A stretch of DNA of 64,000 nucleotides, from assembly GCA_001557505.1 (NCBI GenBank), contig LSAX01000001.1, positions 2,356,001 to 2,420,000 of the forward strand, given 5' to 3'. The position numbers and the translations under genes are program-made. The stretch's first letter is position 1, and each line of letters opens with the position of its first letter. This document shows, piece after piece, positions 12,617 through 25,423 of this stretch. The notes under the pieces are model-generated. The model was not told where the DNA came from. It worked only from the letters and a program-made list of their open reading frames with translations, and ran no database searches. Origin of the DNA: Reticulascus tulasneorum. Its lineage: Eukaryota > Ascomycota > Sordariomycetes > Glomerellales > Reticulascaceae.

Positions 12617-14072
12617 TCAAATCATAGGCTGTCCAAAGCGACTTCTCTCTGTTCTAGCTACAGGAGGGAGCCTTGGTAAGCTAGCTCTATTGCCAGATAT
12701 GACTCTATGGTGGCCGTTGCTAGCTGGGCGTGACGCACCGTCTTTTTGTTCCGAGGTGATGTTGATGGATGTCTGGACATTTATGGCCTGCCGGGGAGAA
12801 ACCGGGGGGTCCCTAGACGTGCTGCCGTACTCAGTGTACCACGACGACTCTGGATCCGTGGAATACTGGTTGTTGGCGTGGTTGAGTTCAATGTCCGACC
12901 CATTGGACTCTTCATCTGCAGTTCGAGTTCGTGTTCCACTTGACTTGTCCATGGAGCCAACCTGCATCATGTGGTTGTTACCCTTAGACTTTCGCCAGTC
13001 GCGAGAGAACTCCGTAGACTGGCCGGGGCCGCTTGATTTAGTAGAGCCCCATCCAAGACCCATACCCTGGAAGAGAGGCCGCAAGGTAGCCGCACAAGCA
13101 GCAATGATGCCAAGGGATGGTTCGACTACAGTCCAGGTGGCCAAGTCTCTGTGCAAGAAATAGATTAGCATCGAAGGATTTGACATCAAAGAATCTGAGA
13201 ATCTCTTACATAGTCTCGTACAGGAAATCGGTCGATAATGCCAGGCGTTTGAGATAGGGAATTCGGACAATGAGAGCTACCCCGGCACTACAACGCATGT
13301 CAGTCTCTCTGCAAGGTGAGCATCAGGGTTCGGAATGGCAGAACTAACATCATACCCATGCTAAGAAGGAGGGCGATGATCACTTTGGTTCGTCGGTTGA
13401 TCTTGACATTCCACAATAGAGCTATTGGCAGCAGACCAATGCACCAGTCGGACACGGCCGAGACTACACTGTGTACTATCGTTGCATCGGGCACAATGTT
13501 GGGGTTCATGCAGGATCCCTCCTCTCCCAGCAGCTGCTCCCAGAAGTGAGATGGTGGCAGGCATTGAAACGTCATTAAGAAGAAATAGGCAATCGATATG
13601 GCCCAGACAACAGCAAGGTTGACGTAGATGATCCATTTGTAGACCCGGGTGGTAGCGATTCGAAGAAGCAGGAGGCAAATCGACGTTCGGACGCAGACGG
13701 TGATCGGCGAGTATAGAACTTCGCACACGTACCACGCTCGCAATGATACTATCGCTTGCTCGAGAGTGAGGGTCCCTAGATGCTTTCCGCTGGCTCCATT
13801 GAGGACACTATGCAAGGCGAAAGAAGCATAGACTATGTATAATGTCTGAAAGACGTAAGTATGATGATGGACATGAGATCTGACATTGGTATTACCATGG
13901 CAAAGAATATCAGGTAATCGTCCGCCGTCACTCGCTTGACTAACCAAACTTTGACGTATAATCTTGCGAGAACGAATAGGCCAGCGATGACAACGGAGGC
14001 CAGCTGCACCCAGAAGAGTTGCTCTCCCTTAGACCCGGAGAGGCCACGAGCAAAATTCTGCGTTGACTCCAT
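12617..14072 (-). CDS. Rhodopsin-domain (PTH11-like) seven-helix membrane protein
   Basis: A 427-aa integral membrane protein of the large fungal rhodopsin-domain family that includes PTH11-like receptor candidates. Exons are 14072-13896, 13845-13349, 13287-13210 and 13148-12617; total coding length is a multiple of three. The first ATG in frame (MESTQNFARG) is used; the frame upstream opens only with GTG. Seven hydrophobic helices occupy about residues 20-280, with family hallmarks such as ADDYLIFFAM after helix 2, a CMNP motif in an outer loop, VSDWCIGLLPIALLW, NRRTKVIIALLLSMG and the VRIPYL / DLATWTVVEP pair. The last 130 residues are a hydrophilic Ser/Asn-rich cytosolic tail. Members are plasma-membrane proteins of mostly unknown ligand; a signalling role is inference. 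The intron 2 donor (GTTAGT at 13348) was chosen because it alone restores the conserved AGVALIVRIPYL. Confidence 0.88.
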
Positions 14073-17000
14073 CTGAAATATGTTGAAGTGACTTCTTCCC
14101 ACAAGGCAGGACTGTAATCTGGGACGGCGAATCTACCCGATGGCAAGAAGGGGGAACAAAGGTTACTTATAGGGCATGAACCATACAGCTGCCACGATCA
14201 ACGGTATAAGAGATCAACAGTCAGAACCTAGATAGAGACATGATGGGTACCAAGGAAAATGAAATCCAGTTCGAAATTTACCGCTTAGCCTCATAGTAGT
14301 ATTGCCCTCTCAGGACAAGGCGTGTTATGTACCAACAGGTACTTGATCACAGTAGGGAACGTGGAATGCATGCTTCTCGAGCAACCATGGGGGTGAATAC
14401 TAGGGGTTTACCATGCATGTTTACTACCTAACTAGCGCAAGAAGAAACGTTCAGAACTAGTGCCGTTTAGCGTTGCAAGAATTGCGTAGGAGGAAGTTCC
14501 AATACCAAAAACAAGCACCACGTAGATGGCCTGTCGAGGTTTGGCCATATGTAACGGGCAGATAGGATTGGACTGCCGAGACAAGATGGTGCACTAGGCC
14601 CAGCTCTTGGTGTTGCCACTGGACAGTTACGTACCTGCAAGAGGAAACTGCACGGATGTGAAAGATGGGGCTGTGAGAAGTCGCGCTAGCGGCCATGGTG
14701 CAGATGGACTCTGAACGATGTGATTCGCAGGGGACGGTGTCCAAGAGCGGTGCCATCTGAGACTAAGACGGCGTCGAAGTCTCACTCTGTGGTGTCCGAG
14801 CCTCTGATACCTTGCAGTGATAGACCCACTAGGGTGACTCGAAATATCGACAGTGATCTGGAAAAGAAAAGGTACGTGCATGAGCATTTGTGATGAGCTG
14901 CAAATCAACCGCATTGGCAACCAGATCATAGATTGGTTAATTACCAGAATTCAATCACTGAAGAGTGCCAGCGGGGGAGCCACTACCAAAGCTGATCTCA
15001 AGCACATGGATGTCCCCTTCAGAGAGGCCGAGCTGATCTGGTGGAGCGAAATGACAAGGCTCGCCTGGTTGAAAAAGCAAAGGTCCTCCTCTCGTACGCC
15101 GTATCACGGGCGGTCAAAGCTTTGACGTGAACTCGCGTTTCGCCCACGGAGAACAATGGCGGGATGCGCCACACATGGCCTTTGAAATCGGTTCCCGGGA
15201 CCCGTTCTCATAAGCCACCAGACAAAGGCTGCTTTGGTGAGATCGAGTATCCGGGGATTGGCGCACTAAGAGCGCCTGCTGGATGGGCACCGTCAACATA
15301 CTATATTTTTGTTTGGGATAGCATCAGATTTGGGCTGTGTACAGCTCGTCTCCGTCACAACAGCTGATTGTCATGGTACGTCAGCTCGCTCATTCCAGGT
15401 GGTTTAAGTGACACATCAAAGCTTCTTTGACAATACTAGCCACCCCTGTGTCTTCCCGTCACTGGTAGATATCGCCTTAGCCGTCCGCGGGCCGGGGGAT
15501 GGCAATGATCCTCCTCATCCTTGAATGGCCGACTGCTTCCCAAGAAACAAATGACACCATTTACGGGACAGGGACAGGGCTAGTTTCGCAAGAGTCTTCG
15601 AGATAGGTAAAAGCGTGGGATGATGCTGGAGGCTCTGGAAATCGAGCGAATTCTGCGTATATGACCTGTCAAATACAAAAGAACCGGGTTGGGCTCAATG
15701 GGGGGTGGAAGAAGAAAGGGTTTGTCTCCATCTCGCCTCAGTGAGAGGGGAAGTTGAAATTCATGGGTGGCGAGCAGCCAGGGGTGTGTGATTGATCGAG
15801 AGCTGAGAGTTGGAGAAGCCTGCCTGATGGGCGGAAGAATGGACCCTGGAGAAAGATAGAAAGATCCGTCTGCCTGCATACCCGCCGAACCCGGCGGCCT
15901 TCTCGACATACGTACGTAGATACTCTACCTTATGGTATGGTACAGTACACAAACCAAGATTGAGAAGTGTCGCCAATCGATAAATGGTGGGGGTTCCTAC
16001 CCTTGATTGAAACCCAGATGTTCCCACAAAAAGACTTAAGATCTGATAGATCACGAAACGGACCAAGCGCCCTCCACACCCAAAAGAAGCCGGCAACTTT
16101 TTGGGTTGACTGAACATGGGCGCACGCAGTAGTGCGTGCGGCCAGAACCACCCACACGCCCGATCCCATCGTCTTTCCGGACGTCACAGACGATCTCCTG
16201 CGGCAGCACCGCAACATGGCCCTGCCGGTGGTTTGCAGCTTTTCTTTTCCGAGACGAACTGCTCGCTCTTTTCGGCCGGGCACCATCTTATCACCAGCGC
16301 AGAGGGCACAATATGACCAGTGTTCGTGCCTTTCCGGAGTATGATATCCCGAAGCCGTTAGACAAACCGATGGCCTGCGGGCAAGCACGGACTCTATCAG
16401 CCAGCATTTATCGTCATAGCCTTCTATCCTGTACCATGTATACAACGGTAAACACAGATCCGTAGTAAAGCCAAATGGTCGGATTGACAGTCTTCACCGT
16501 TGCCGCGAACTGGTGGCTCGACTCTCGAGATTTGTACTGACGCGAGGTGAATCTGGGACCGGGGCTTTTCTTCCTATCCTCGCCACTATATCACCTGATT
16601 TCAGCTTACTCAAAAAGCAACGAGGGTTCATGTGCTACCGGTCGGCAATGCTCTAATTACAATTTCCCGTTTACCTACTTTGCGCATTCGTATATCTAGT
16701 AAGTAGCTGTTTTCCGCTTGGCAGTTAGGCCTGCCTGCATAGGACATCCTCTAAGCAGACCGCACCAGTCCACTTTGGGCATCAAGTAGTTGAGACTCAA
16801 CGCCTAGACTTGGACCTTTCCTTCCCCATCCCCTCTGCAACCCTTCTTACGAGTGACCGCACAGGTAACTTGATATGTCGACGCTGCTAGGTAGTTGGGA
16901 GTGAGGGTAGGTGTTCATGCTACAAAGGACGTTGATGTTCTTCATTCACCCTTAACCATCAGTGGCTTCGCCTGCAAGGTCGAGTTAGGTTGTTATTCAG

Positions 17001-17319
17001 GGTCGAAACCCCACAATAATTCGGACCAACGTCGTAGTCAGGTATATGTTTGCACATCTCATACAATTCGGGTGAGTAAGACGCAGGATGCCTCATGAGG
17101 AGAACTGGGGTAATGTCATTTTGGGGACTCATGACGTCGATGACCTTAAGGAGACAATTTGCGTCATTCAGCAGCTTCCAGCGAACCCTTCGACTCGATA
17201 TATGTTGCGAATGATTGCCATTCCCAAACAAATAAAGCAAGACATCTTTCCTTTTAATCTACTTTGATAACATACGCAAAAACATCTCTTAAGTGGCAAT
17301 TGTCTAACAGGACGTCAAG
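14073..17319. other. Gene-free stretch
   Basis: 3.2 kb with no gene I can support. The longest frame (about 15930-16445, minus) is matched by open frames on the other strand and encodes nothing recognisable. The stretch holds the promoters of the two divergent flanking genes. I noticed no repeat longer than a few bases. Confidence 0.5.
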
Positions 17320-18353
17320 ATGTCAAGTGAAGGACAGTTCAAATCCGGTACGGTTGGCTTGTGGCCTTTTCATGCACTTCTGAGAGAGAAAGTGGCTCGC
17401 AGGTATTAACGAAATGCTCCATCCAGGACATGAGGTTCCCGTGACGCACCAGGAATTCCCAGGGAAGGAGAGTAAGATGCCGCACCCAACCCCACGGTTT
17501 GAGGACATCCCCACCAGCGACGGGGGTTCTCAACGCTACAGGGCCGCGGGCAAACTTACCGGCAAGAAGGCAATCATCACCGGCGGAGACTCGGGGATCG
17601 GGCGAGCGACGGCTATTCTGTTTGCCATGGAGGGTGCCGATTCGCTCATCGCGTACCTCAAGGAAGAGGAAGATGACGCGCAGCAGACCAAGGAGCGAGT
17701 GGAGGCCTACGGTCGCAAGTGCTATCTTATGGCTACTGATATCACTGACCGGGGCAACTGCCAGAAGATAGTCGACTATGCGCTGGAGCAAATGGGGCAG
17801 ATTGATATCCTGTTCAACAACGCTGCATATCAGATGATGGTGGATGACATTCAAGATCTCTCAGAGTATGCAACCCCCGCTGAATCTCTACATGCTCTCC
17901 ACGCACTAATACAGCAATTGAAGGGAACAGTGGATTCACACCTTCAACACCAACATCCACTCGTTCTTCTATCTGTCCAAATATGCGCTCTCGCACATGA
18001 AGAGCGGATCCACAATCATCAACAACGCCAGCATCAACGCCTATATTGGGCGGCCGGATCTCCTGGACTACACATCGACCAAGGGTGCCATCGTGTCCTT
18101 CACTCGGGGTCTAAGTAACCAGTATGTCGGCAAGGGAATCCGAGTCAATGCCATTGCACCGGGCCCGGTCTGGACGCCGCTCATTCCCGCGACGATGAAC
18201 GACGAGGCGCAGAAACAGTTCACCAGCCCCATGGGCCGCCCAGCCCAGCCCTCCGAGATTGCAACATGTGTTGTGTTCCTGGCTTCAACTGATAGTAGTT
18301 GCATCAGTGGACAGACGATCCACTGCAATGGCGGGACTATCGTCAACGGTTAA
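17320..18353 (+). CDS. NAD(P)-dependent short-chain dehydrogenase/reductase
   Basis: A 306-aa soluble oxidoreductase of the classical SDR fold, closest in layout to the bacterial YghA/GsP39-like aldehyde or glucose dehydrogenase group, which carries a roughly 50-residue N-terminal extension. Exons are 17320-17347, 17403-17865 and 17924-18353. The cofactor motif TGGDSGIG lies at residues 69-76, NNAAY follows in the middle, and the catalytic set is Ser200 (NNASINAYIG), Tyr213 and Lys217 (YTSTK). The C-terminal RVNAIAPGPVWTPLIP and SGQTIHCNGG are standard. The second splice acceptor (AAG at 17921-17923) is needed to give the expected SEEQWIHTFNTN; neighbouring AG choices break the frame. Substrate cannot be told from sequence. 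It stands alone, so the pathway is unknown. Confidence 0.92.
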
Positions 18354-19421
18354 GGTGATATGTGCCTTTGCATGACGAGAGAACGTGGCCGGAAAAGGCG
18401 CTGAGGATTAATACACAAAAGTCACGGGATACATATGGATGATAGCTGATAATAAAAGAATGATTCAGCAGCATGTTTTTCAAGATCCTATATGTGCTAA
18501 TTTCCCGTATGGTTTGAACAATTGAACAAATATTCAGGTCGGAAATCAGCGAAGTTTTGAGGTTTGACAGAACAACATCGAGACCTTTTTCCTTATGCGT
18601 AAAATGGAGCGATGAGGATGCAGATGCTTTTATGTGGCCAGTCGGTGACAGTCCTGAAGTGAAAGAGGTGATGTTCAAATTTTCAGTAGGAAAGTAACTT
18701 GCCTCATATTCCAAAGCCATCTTGTATCCGACCATCACAACCAGGGCTTGGTGTAGTACCAATGCTTGCATAGTCGGCCACGCTGGCTGATGGCGAATCC
18801 TACGAGAATTGCTCCGAATACGTAGGAATGGTACGGAGTCGTTGCAGTACAATGACAGAGGTTACATTCAAGACAATCAAGATAGGCCGTCTAGGATAAG
18901 GATTTAAAAACGTATCCCCAGGTTTTGTTTAAGGACCCTGCCGAGATGAGATGGGAATAGTCCCGAACCTCGCCCCAGTGAAACCCTGTGGCTGCCTTCA
19001 GCCTCCAAAAAGTCGATTCTTTTCTGGTTGGCTGCAACCTTGTGAGACAACGACAAAGACCCCTCATGGGACGCGGACAACGGGGAAGAAGAACTAGCTT
19101 CTGTATTGCCTGGGCAGGTGAAAATTGTCCCAAAATACTGTTGGACACGTAAAATATATTGGGGATCCAATATCCAGTTAGTTCCATGACTTTTTCTGCT
19201 AACCAAGACTGCGGCGTCTTGAAGACAATATGCAGTCCGACGTCAAGCCGCTTTAACCATGTACGTACAGATGCAGATGCGGTTCTGCAGCCACAGACCC
19301 TGGTCGGCCGGACATGGCTAAGCGTGGATTTTGACGGGGATGAAACCTGGAGACATGAAACGCGAGATCCCTGCAGACAAGCCGACGCACGTTGTTGTTG
19401 TTTGCATATTTTTTGGTGTTG

Positions 19422-19434
19422 CCCCCCCCCCCCC
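19422..19434. repeat. Poly-C run (13)
   Basis: Thirteen consecutive C in non-coding sequence, followed by TTTTAC. Homopolymers of this length are prone to sequencing and slippage error. Confidence 0.9.
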
Positions 19435-19805
19435 TTTTACCTTTTTTGACGTCCCTTGTCCCATCTCCATTGAGGTGAACCCCTATATCTCACGCCCTTT
19501 AACGGCCAGCATGTGATGGGACTTACATTGTCATTTTATTTCCGAACGATCATCTTTGAGATTGAGATCTGGCATCTGGGCAATGGCATGAGCTGAAGAG
19601 GAATGAGTTGGGAAGATCGAGGGGGGCGCAGGCCCAGAGCTTGATATCATACTGGCCGGGAACCGTACATATGGTAGGTACCTTGCAGAGGAGGGGGTTT
19701 GTGGTGCGGGGGAAACCTTACACTACTGCGTGGTACTGTACGTACATACACAAAGGGGCAAAAGTCAAAAGAATAGAGCCACGCTATCATCCGAGGCCCG
19801 CAGCA

Positions 19806-19832
19806 AGCAGCAGCAGCAGCAGCAGCAGCAGC
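19806..19832. repeat. (AGC)9 microsatellite
   Basis: Nine perfect AGC units, preceded by one imperfect CAGCA. No coding frame that could use it is supported here, so it is treated as a non-coding trinucleotide repeat likely to vary between strains. Confidence 0.92.
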
Positions 19833-20265
19833 TTGGCTCTAAGGGGACCTGACAGCTTTTGGTACGGTACTAGTATGTATGTAGTTATTTTAGTGCATAA
19901 CAAAAGTGTCTTAACAGGACGAACAACAAAACAACAACACGGGATGCATTGCTGGAGCCTAAGGTATGAGCAGCAGAGGCATTTGATAGACATGTACACG
20001 CGAGCCCAGTAGAAGGGAACGCGTCCTGGGCAGTATCGCTCTACGAAAGACACGTCTTCCGGCAAAATTGCAATGCGCGTCATGGGCCTCTCTGGACGAG
20101 CAGATCCAACCAGATTCTGTCTACATACCCAATCCATATCCCTCCAGTTTCCAACTTTCGTAGTATGTATTATATATGCACGTATGTATGTACATAGCTA
20201 CCTAATAACATGCGTACCTGGCTATGTCCACCCAAGGTGAAGTGAAGGCCAGGTAAGGTAGGGCA

Positions 20266-20282
20266 CCTAGGTAGGTAGGTAG
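20266..20282. repeat. TAGG tetranucleotide run in a promoter
   Basis: CCTAGGTAGGTAGGTAG, preceded at 20250-20260 by the related AGGTAAGGTAGGG. Short ACCTACC/TACCTAGG motifs are common in Sordariomycete promoters. Here they sit about 400 bp before the start of the gene at 20667. Function is not shown. Confidence 0.7.
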
Positions 20283-20666
20283 CTGCCCCCCTTCCTACCG
20301 CCAGAAATCCGTGTCGCGCCTGCTTGCTTGCCCCTTGCAACCAGCACTCCCTTCATTTTCTTTCTCCGCTCACTGCACCTCTTTGGAAGGTACACACACT
20401 CTCCCCCCCTTCTGAGAAACATCAACCCTCACCCTACCTATCTGCTGAGCCACCCGCAGCTTTCTCCTGTTTTCTTCTTTTTCTTCGCTTCCTCTCAAAC
20501 TGTCTCTCGCTCACGAACCTTGATGCCTCCCTTACTTTGACTTACCTTTTCTTCTCATCCCCCCCCAATATTTGCGGCATCCCTTTCCCAACTTCCGAGA
20601 CGATCAGGACGTACCTAAAGACGGCCAAAAACAGAGAGAGCAGACAGCCCCACCAACACCACCACC

Positions 20667-22421
20667 ATGTCTTCCTCCACCTACAAGCAGTTCTTAACTG
20701 CTCCCAACTCGGCCCTCCTCGCCCCAAACGCGACGCTCCACTATGTCACTACGACCACCTTCTTCAATGGCGCTACCGAGATCATCAAGCACTTCAGCAC
20801 CATTCGCAACCAGCTTAAGAAGAAGAAGGAGGACTTCCTCGATGTCATCCAGGGCCCCAATGCGCTCTTCGCCGAGATTGACACTACTCTCGAGTTTCTC
20901 ACGAGCGGAGGCGCCTACGTGCCTGAATTGGACGACAACTTCCTGTCTGACCGCACTGTCTACCTCCCAATTGTAAGCCCCCAGAACCTGCGCCCTCCTC
21001 CCATTCCCGACTGAGTCGTACTGACATGTGGCCCCTCATCATAGACGCACGTCGTTAGCTTCGACAACGATGGTAGGATTGCGCATATCCGGCAAACTTG
21101 GGACCAAGGCGCTCTCCTGAAGCAGCTCGACATCATTGGGAAGACTGGCCGCAACTGGCCAATTCGCGACAGCAGGGAACAGCTCAGGATGATCACCTCG
21201 GCCCTGAAGGCCAGCGGGAAACTAGTCACTGCCCCCGACACCAACGAGATCACCATTCGCCTGCGAGGTAACTCGTCCAACGCGATGCGAGACCCTCACA
21301 CCTCTCTGGATCTGTTTGCTCCTCGATCGCAGCAAGGTGACGAAACTCCGAGTCGATCTATCGTGTCACCTTATGCGGGGACCCGACCACACCAGAGATC
21401 CTTCACTGAAATCTTGGGCGACGAGCCGGTTGATGAGATATCCTCCCCGACACATGGTCGCGAACGCTCCCAGTCGCCGAGCAAGTCGATCGCGCCAAAG
21501 TTCGGATCCGGCAAGAATTACCCCCCTAGTCGCCTGTTTGATACAGATGAATCTATCGCCGAGCAGCAGGCTACTCCCGAAAAGGTAAACTCCCCAGAGA
21601 AGTTTTACCGTCCCCATCCCAACAAGTATCAACACTTTGACTTTGCCGATGGTTCTGAGCCCCAGGATGCACCCCAAGCTGGACATTCCCCGGAGAATGC
21701 GCCGAAGACTAAGCATGACAGCAATTGGTCCTTTGCTGATTTCGTGACCCCCCAAAAGGCCAAACCTTCCAAGTCGTTCAAACACAATGTCCGCCACTGG
21801 GATACCGACCACGATAACCAGGAGACTCAGGAGACCCCAATCCAACGCCCGCAGCAGCAGCAGGGACGTCGAGATGCCGAGGCGCACTTCGAACTACGGG
21901 ATGACGGCCTACCACAAGGCGAACCCCGGCTCCAGGCACGGCCCAAAGGCACTGCGCACAACGCTGGTCTTCGTCTCTACGATAACCATGTTTCCAGCGA
22001 GGATGGAAGCGCACCGCCTGCTGAGTCCGGCGCGCGCGCCCTCGGAAACATTACGAACTTGAAGAACCGCCAGCAGACGTTCGATCCCCACTTCGCCATG
22101 ACAGACGACTCTCCCAGCCAGGCTGATCAGGCTCAGCCAAAGGTTAGCGAAGATCGCAAGAAGGCTGTCAAGATGATGGACTCGAACTGGGATTCCTATG
22201 ACGAGTCTCCCGCGGCGAAGGAGAATAAGCCCGCGAATGGCTCAGGCCAAGGCCCCAAGGAAGGCGGAATTCGCATTGCTGGAGACGGCATGGGAGGAAC
22301 GAAGGGCACCAACCGAGACTGGCTCTACGACACCGAGCAGGATATTGTGTCGAAAGCGGTTCCCGGCAAGAAGCCACAGGGGTCTCAGAACAGGGGCCAA
22401 GGCAGTCTCTGGGACTTCTAG
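20667..22421 (+). CDS. NTF2-like N-domain protein with repeated aromatic short motifs
   Basis: A 560-aa protein encoded by two exons (20667-20972, 21045-22421; the 72-bp intron is GT-AG and phase 0). About the first 150 residues have the pattern of an NTF2-like alpha+beta cone fold, including HYVTTTTFFNGATEIIKHF near residue 25 and HVVSFDNDGRIAHIRQTWDQGALLKQLD near 105-132. The rest is hydrophilic and probably disordered. It contains a series of short conserved-looking blocks with an aromatic core: QHFDFADG, SNWSFADF, AHFELRDDG, DPHFAMTDD, SNWDSYDES, RDWLYDTEQD and a terminal SLWDF. This layout matches a conserved uncharacterised fungal family as far as I recall; no function is assigned. The repeated blocks could be docking motifs for a partner. 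The domain call rests on pattern reading only. Confidence 0.85.
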
Positions 22422-23366
22422 TAGACCGACCAGCTGCCGATGTGGTCAGAGTCTGGAATTCCAGGGTCTACAACGCTGTCGCAATCCAACAAAGCAAAAC
22501 CATAATGTCTTTCAACTGTTTCTACTGATGATTACATGTCTAAATGCGGCTTATGATTCACGAGGATGTCAAAGTCTTCGAACATCACACACATCAACTC
22601 GACAATTCCCTTGACGTATCCGTCTCTCTGTTTTCCCTGTTTGACTTGTTTGTTTTATCTGTGCGTCTCCAGACTGGATGCAAGTTCTTCTTTCCCTGTA
22701 CGAAATACTGCTTTTGTGGGAGCGTGGTGGGCGGCTAGATACAAAAAACCTCTGCATGAGGGAGAGTAACTTGGGTCTTTTGAGACATGGAGTTTTGCCA
22801 GGTCCTTCCGCCCGATTGTACAAAGATAGTTAGGCTCAGATATCAACAGACACTCTCAGTGAACACTGGTACTCAAATGTGATTTTGCAATGCGTACGTT
22901 AGTAGTTCGACTAGCACAACCAGCCAGCGAGGTCATCCGAGCTTTAATAAACTATCCATTGTCATGGTCTCATTCCTGTCTCTCAGATATGTGAATGATA
23001 ACGAGTAGCGTAGAGAGGTCACTCCGGGTATCTTGCAGCCCGTTGACTGATCTCCAGCCAGGCTCGCATTATGACATATAAGCCCATGGGATACAGACGC
23101 CACGAATCCGACCCATTTAGATCCCACATATCCCATCCCCTCCATCAAGCCGCGACTTGATGGGCCAAAAACCCTTCCGTGGTGCCCTTAGGTATTAGCC
23201 CTTATTCCGATACGCCTGTATATATTCCTCCACCGAAACTCCTTGCTGCGCTTGTGCCATTGCCCGACATCGTTGTTTATACACGCCGGGGTTTATATTT
23301 AAAGAAGAAAAAAGCCAGAGAAGCAAATAAAAGGGAAGAGCGAAAGTGAAGCCGGTGGGGGGTGTA
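22422..23366. other. Convergent intergenic region
   Basis: Lies between the 3' ends of the NTF2-like gene (+) and the permease gene (-) and so should contain both 3' untranslated regions. It is relatively AT-rich, with AATAAA-like sequence (AATAAA at 23325-23330 and its reverse near 22945). No gene is seen. Confidence 0.6.
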
Positions 23367-25423
23367 CTAGCACATGAACTTGTACACCTTCTTCCACGTT
23401 GGCCACGCCTCCTTCTCCTCCTTCTCTTGCGCCACCAGCACCGAGAGGTTGAAGTCGCGACGTCCGGTGTCGATGTCCATGTCCCGGACGCGCACGAAGA
23501 CGGTGCGGTAGTACAGTTTATGCGAGGTGTACATGATGGCCACGATGGGCGCAGCCATATACTTGAGGAAGAAGCTCTCGGCCAGCTCGAGACGGGTGTT
23601 CTTCTCCCAGCCCACGGGGAAGGCGCCGACCCAGAATTGGGCGACGAGGACGAGGAGGTTCATGATGAGGCCGCACCAGGACCCGATGGTGCCGACCTGG
23701 GACTGGAAGGCGAGGTCCTCGGGCCGGTTGCCCTTCGCGATCCAGGCTTTTCGGAAGCGGATGTGGCACATGCAGATGGAGCCCCAAGTGAAGATGGACG
23801 ACAGGCCGGAGATGGCGAGAAGCCAGTCGAGCACCGTCCGTTGCTCCTTTAGGTCGGCGAGGAAGGCGAGGAGGCCGAAGGCCGCGGCAAAGCCGATTGC
23901 TACCAGCGGCCGCCCCTTACGGTCAATGTAGGATAAGAACCGTGGCGCTTGTTTCTGATCCGCGAGCGCGGCCAGGGTTCTGGAGGAACCAAACACGGCC
24001 GAGTTCCCGACGGAGAGCACGGCGATGAGGATGACGGCGTTCATCACGGATGGGAGGACTTGGATGCCGGCATTCTCGATGGCTATCACAAACGGGGAGG
24101 CGTTAGCGTTGGCCGACTCGTTCGTGTTCAGGCGCTCGTCGTTGTACGGGACCAGCAGGCCGATAAGGGTGAGGGCTACAATGTAGAACAAGGTGATGCG
24201 CCAGAACACCTGCTTGATGGCCGTGGGGAGCGATTTCCGGGGGTTCGCTGTCTCGGCAGCCGCGAGACCGACTAATTCCGTTCCGGCAAACGCGAACGCC
24301 GCCGTGACGAAGACGCTACAGAGGCCCTTGAAGCCGTTGTGGAAGGCACCCGGGTTCTGCCAGAATCTCCCGCCGATATATCCTCCGTCAGGCGTGCCAC
24401 CGCAGTTAAGAACTATGCCGAGCAGACTTTTTGGGGGGCGTTCCGTCAGCAAGCCGGATGGAGCTTGGGAAGCACCAAGTTGGGAAATGAAAACTCACAT
24501 GAAGCCAATCACGGCGACGACCTTGATGATGGCGAAGATGAACTCGGCCTCACCATAGCCCTTTACGCCGAACATGTTAATGGTGATGATGGTGATGAGG
24601 AAGACGGTGACGAAGATGGCCCGGGGAATCTTCTCGTCCCAGTACGATATTGTGATGGAGGCGGCAATGATTTCGAGCGGTAATACTATCAGCCACTGCA
24701 TCGCATAGCTGAAAAGGTTCCGGTTAGCTTTTGGTCGCGACTACGGAGAACCTAACGGAGGGGATGTCCCCCGACGGATCGGCGCGGTGAATACTCACTT
24801 CCAGCCCATCGCAAACCCCCACGACGGATCCAGAAACCGTGTCGAATACGCCGAGAACGAACCAGCGACCGGGAACACCACGGCCAGCTCGCCGAGAGCC
24901 TGGCACGTGCAATACAGCATGCCTCCGATAAGGGAGAATGCGATCAACAGCGACGCCGGGCCGCCGGTTGCGAGTGCCCCTCCGGACGCCACGAATAGAC
25001 CGGTGCCTTTGACGCGAGGAATGTTAGACAGCCCGTGCCGGAAGCATCGCGCTAGGCTTTGAGACAAGACAAAAAGGAATGCGTACCGATCGAGCCACCA
25101 ATGGCTATCATCTGCAAATGTCTCCCCTTTAGCTTCCTCGCAAGACCCGAATGCGCCGTCTGCAAATTGGCGAGACGAATATCGTAATAGTGGTTCCCAT
25201 TGAGCACCCTCTCCTCGCCCTCCTCTAAATCCAGTGCGCTCAGATCCTTCGGCGTGATTGTCCGATTCGGATCCCGCTTGAATGACTGCAAGAAATTGGA
25301 CATGAAGCCCGGCCGGGGCCTCTCCTCGTACACCGGCTCCCGCATACTGTAGCTGCTCCCGTGGGCGAAGGAGTCTTCCTTGATCTTTAACGTGTGTAGC
25401 TCAATATCCCGGTGTAGCGCCAT
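23367..25423 (-). CDS. Amino-acid permease (YAT/Gap1 family, APC superfamily)
   Basis: A 604-aa, 12-helix plasma-membrane amino-acid/proton symporter. Exons are 25423-25087, 25006-24799, 24708-24499 and 24426-23367; the sum is in frame. The hydrophilic N-terminus of about 95 residues precedes the family signature RHLQMIAIGGSIGTGLFVASG spanning the first intron. Later marks include the helix-2 LGELAVVFPVAGSF, the FAFAGTELVGLAAAE.ANPRKSLPTA block (around residues 300-325, a hallmark of fungal AAT) and DRKGRPL near helix 8-9. The C-terminal tail ends KKVYKFMC, close to the FWC-type ends of Gap1-like permeases that matter for turnover. Substrate range cannot be read from sequence. The open frame just upstream on the plus strand is treated as promoter. 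Confidence 0.95.

Larger units (their letters stand above)
18354..20666. other. Gene-free stretch with simple repeats
   Basis: No gene is supported. The first part is an AT-rich probable 3' region of the dehydrogenase gene. Further on are a C13 run (19422-19434), an (AGC)9 microsatellite (19806-19832) and a TAGG tetranucleotide run (20268-20282). The last 350 bp, rich in C and T with CTTTC/CCCTTC tracts, look like the promoter and 5' leader of the gene starting at 20667. Confidence 0.55.

Noticed and set aside
15930..16445. 171-codon minus-strand frame
   Set aside because: Three plus-strand frames overlap it and no domain can be recognised.
18343..18852. 169-codon minus-strand frame after the dehydrogenase
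   Set aside because: It opens with TTG, is AT-rich 3' flanking sequence and overlaps the end of the dehydrogenase gene.
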